62,000 bases of DNA from Phoronis australis (taxonomy: Eukaryota > Phoronida > Phoronidae), in NCBI GenBank assembly GCA_002633005.1, contig NMRA01000534.1, forward strand, positions 3,278-65,277. Reading direction: 5' to 3'. The position numbers were made by a program, and so were the translations under genes. Positions 59,835-62,000 of this stretch are shown piece after piece. How positions within the stretch are numbered: the first letter of the stretch is position 1; each line of letters begins with the position of its first letter. The notes under the pieces are model-generated. The model saw only the letters and a list, made by a program, of their open reading frames with translations. It searched no databases and was not told the DNA's origin.

Positions 59835-61640
59835 AAAAAATCTCCACAATTGGCCTTGATATTTTCTGGAGTCTTTTACCATTGCACTTATTGCCCACAA
59901 TTTCCCAGAAGAACATTATCTCAAAACTTAGGTGAATAGTTATGGTATTGACTATGAGTCAAGGTTATCCACAGCAACAGGGCAAAAATAACTGTGTTTG
60001 TTGAAAAGTCAAATTAAAAGGGCATTAAACTGGTGTCTTTCAGTCAAAAACAATGTTTGATTTAGTCCCCTTCATCTCACTTATGTTTCTTACGCATCAG
60101 TGATTTCTAGACTTGAAAGAACACTTCATACTAGACCCATTAAGTCAGCCATGTTTCAGTGACCATGGAAGTATAGCCTCTGGTAGAATGTCAGGTGATG
60201 TACATTTATAGTTTGATACGAATTTGAAATTTAAATTGGAAATTGCAAGCTAATTGCTTATTTCCGTGATTGTGTGGCCATATTAGTTAGAAACACAACA
60301 TACAATGACGATATGAATATGAAGTAGCTTTAAAATTGCCAAATGTTTTTAAGAATGAGTTTGTGGCGAAAATGGTCCACCGCTAATCACTGAAACATGT
60401 CCAGTAAAGTATCGTGACATGGTGCTAGGGAATATCACTGCATGTCCGTCATTAGTGCGGAGGTCACCTAGCTGCAGAATTATATGGTTTCACATTTACA
60501 TATTGTCACTGAATACAACTGCACTTTGTTTAGGGTAGATTATGTTAAGACAGCATTGTCGCTTTATTCCTGCTATACATTAGCATAGTTAGGAGTATGC
60601 AAATACATCTTTACACTAAATGATAAGAATCTCATGATGTTTGTTTGGAAGAGCAAATGCGCTTGTGAAGAAAGTTGATGTTTTTAACACCAGAACATAG
60701 GTTGTAGCTTCATCGATCTTATCATGCGCGATCATCTGGTGTTGCTTTTTGTCAAAGTGTGATTCCTTGTGTGACAATTTCCCAATCGCAAGCTCCGCCC
60801 CCTTGCGAAAAGTCACGTGACACCCCACAAACATATAGTAAGTTTTACCCGAGAACGTGTTGTTTGGTGGGTAAAATGGTGGCTTGGAAACGAAGGTGAG
60901 TCAAGAATGCTGAGTTCTGATTGGTCGGTTAAGTCGTCGCTCAAAATCCTGGCGATAGGTCATATTGAGTGATACTTCATGCCCTTGCAGCTAGCAGTTC
61001 CTCCCATGGTGATCACAAGTCTGGTGTGATTCACATGCATTTGAAGGGTCTGCAGTGAAAGGTACTGACACTGTAAACAGAAAAATGCACTGGAAATTGT
61101 TGTGGGAAGGCGTGTTGGAACTGTATTTGGATATGTACAGTGGTCTGCTTATAATTGTAGATGGATAGGGTTTAATGAGATGACTTTTTAATGTCTTATC
61201 CACAAGGAGTGACCTTGTCCAGCTAATTAAGGGTTATTTATAGTCCACAGTGTCCATTCACAGATTACTAAATAGAATGGAAAAAGAGAACCTTGTGCTC
61301 CAGAGATGATCATGTTACCAGATGGTGTTATGTGTACTACTAGCAAGAAAACCCTCATCAACCTTCAAAAGTTTAAAATAAGTTGGGAAAGTCCTCACCA
61401 AAGTCTGCTAAGTTGGCAAACGTGAATTAAACTTTAAGTGGGTTAAAGCTTGCGACTGTGGACCAAAACCACCACTGGACCACTTTCTAACTAAGTGGTG
61501 AAGTCTTTTGGCTGAATACCAGTAATCCTTCTTTCTTTCAATGAAGCCAAAACAGGGTTTATCATCCTTTTAACATAGAAATTATGCTGGTGGAAGTTTA
61601 ATACATGCACAAGAATGTTGGGCAATTGATGAGGGCAAGC

Positions 61641-61694
61641 TGGTTGTGTGGTAGTGTGTTCAACTATGTCGAGGCTTGATGAGGGCTTGATTCC
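61641..61694 (+). repeat. possible tRNA-derived SINE head
   Basis: TGGTTGTGTGG (61641-61651) is close to the polymerase III A-box TRGYNNANNGG, and GGCTTGATTCC (61684-61694) is close to the B-box GGTTCGANTCC, at tRNA-like spacing. No complete cloverleaf was traced, so a SINE or decayed tRNA is likelier than a functional tRNA. Two mismatches in the B-box keep confidence low. Confidence 0.3.
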
Positions 61695-62000
61695 TACCCG
61701 TGACTCAGCTCCATTCAGTATGCACTAGTGGTTGAACGATTTTGGGAAAGTTTAATCCTAAATCTCTGGAACGATTTGTTGGCACTGGATGAATTTTTGG
61801 TGAGGACGTTTTTGTTTAGGAGCATTAACATTCGGTGGAGCATCTCCAGGATGGGTACTGTAGGTCTGCATAGTGAATTTGATATGCCAATGGTGAGGTT
61901 TGTGTTTGTGTTTCAACTCCCAGAACTGGGAAAAAACGTGTGGTGTGTACAAATCAGTGGCTTGAATGTGCAATAGTAGAACCAGTTTTGCCCCTCCCCC

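Larger units (their letters stand above)
58935..62000 (+). other. intron 11 (5' part; continues past the window)
   Basis: Begins GTGAGT. Holds hairpin family D (59375-59455), a three-unit tandem repeat (59707-59834) and a tRNA-like promoter pair near 61641-61694. No further exon in frame was found before 62000. Confidence 0.55.

Noticed and set aside
1-62000. CRISPR arrays, operons, phage or bacterial defence systems
   Set aside because: No regularly spaced identical repeats, no long uninterrupted genes and no ribosome-binding-site organisation. The sequence is eukaryotic nuclear DNA.

Overview
This is intron-rich animal nuclear DNA. It is AT-rich and full of short degenerate repeats and inverted-repeat elements. 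Most open frames are short and random, and the credible coding segments are bounded by consensus GT/AG splice sites. No prokaryotic gene or operon structure is visible. The species cannot be fixed from sequence alone. A puratrophin/Solo-type RhoGEF gene, a THAP-like fragment and many MITE-like elements fit an invertebrate metazoan. Four single N characters (14940, 21273, 24022, 56192) look like contig joins.

One gene accounts for almost all supportable coding sequence. It runs on the + strand from about 3021 to 58934 and continues past the window. Eleven exons can be chained: 3021-3239, 9873-9953, 13244-13441, 32913-33263 (or 33429), 36421-36850, 45862-45985, 46549-46648, 47969-48184, 50159-50409, 55447-55585 and 58761-58934. 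All junction phases agree except the one after exon 4, where two donors are possible. The product resembles the PLEKHG4 (puratrophin-1) / PLEKHG4B / ARHGEF40 (Solo) / Drosophila Quattro family of Rho guanine-nucleotide exchange factors. Visible parts are an N-terminal family-specific region (exons 3-4), a low-complexity linker (exon 5), a SEC14/CRAL-TRIO-like domain (end of exon 5 to start of exon 9) and the start of spectrin-like helices (exons 9-11). The catalytic DH and PH domains should lie beyond 62000. Exon 1 is unexpected because it encodes a hydrophobic, possibly membrane-spanning segment.

The rest is intron and upstream sequence containing mobile-element remains. Five or six repeat families have two or more copies in the window: 4149/28871, 8558/42714, 16708/41788, 5019/50706, and a hairpin family at 37293/45329/59375. 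Single foldback elements lie at 12188, 41273, 44097 and 51914. A THAP-like element with inverted ends lies at 31145-31809, and there are several small tandem repeats. Two direct duplications sit next to single-N joins (21006/21514 and 55438/56193). The second duplicates exon 10 and is best read as two haplotypes placed in tandem by the assembler.
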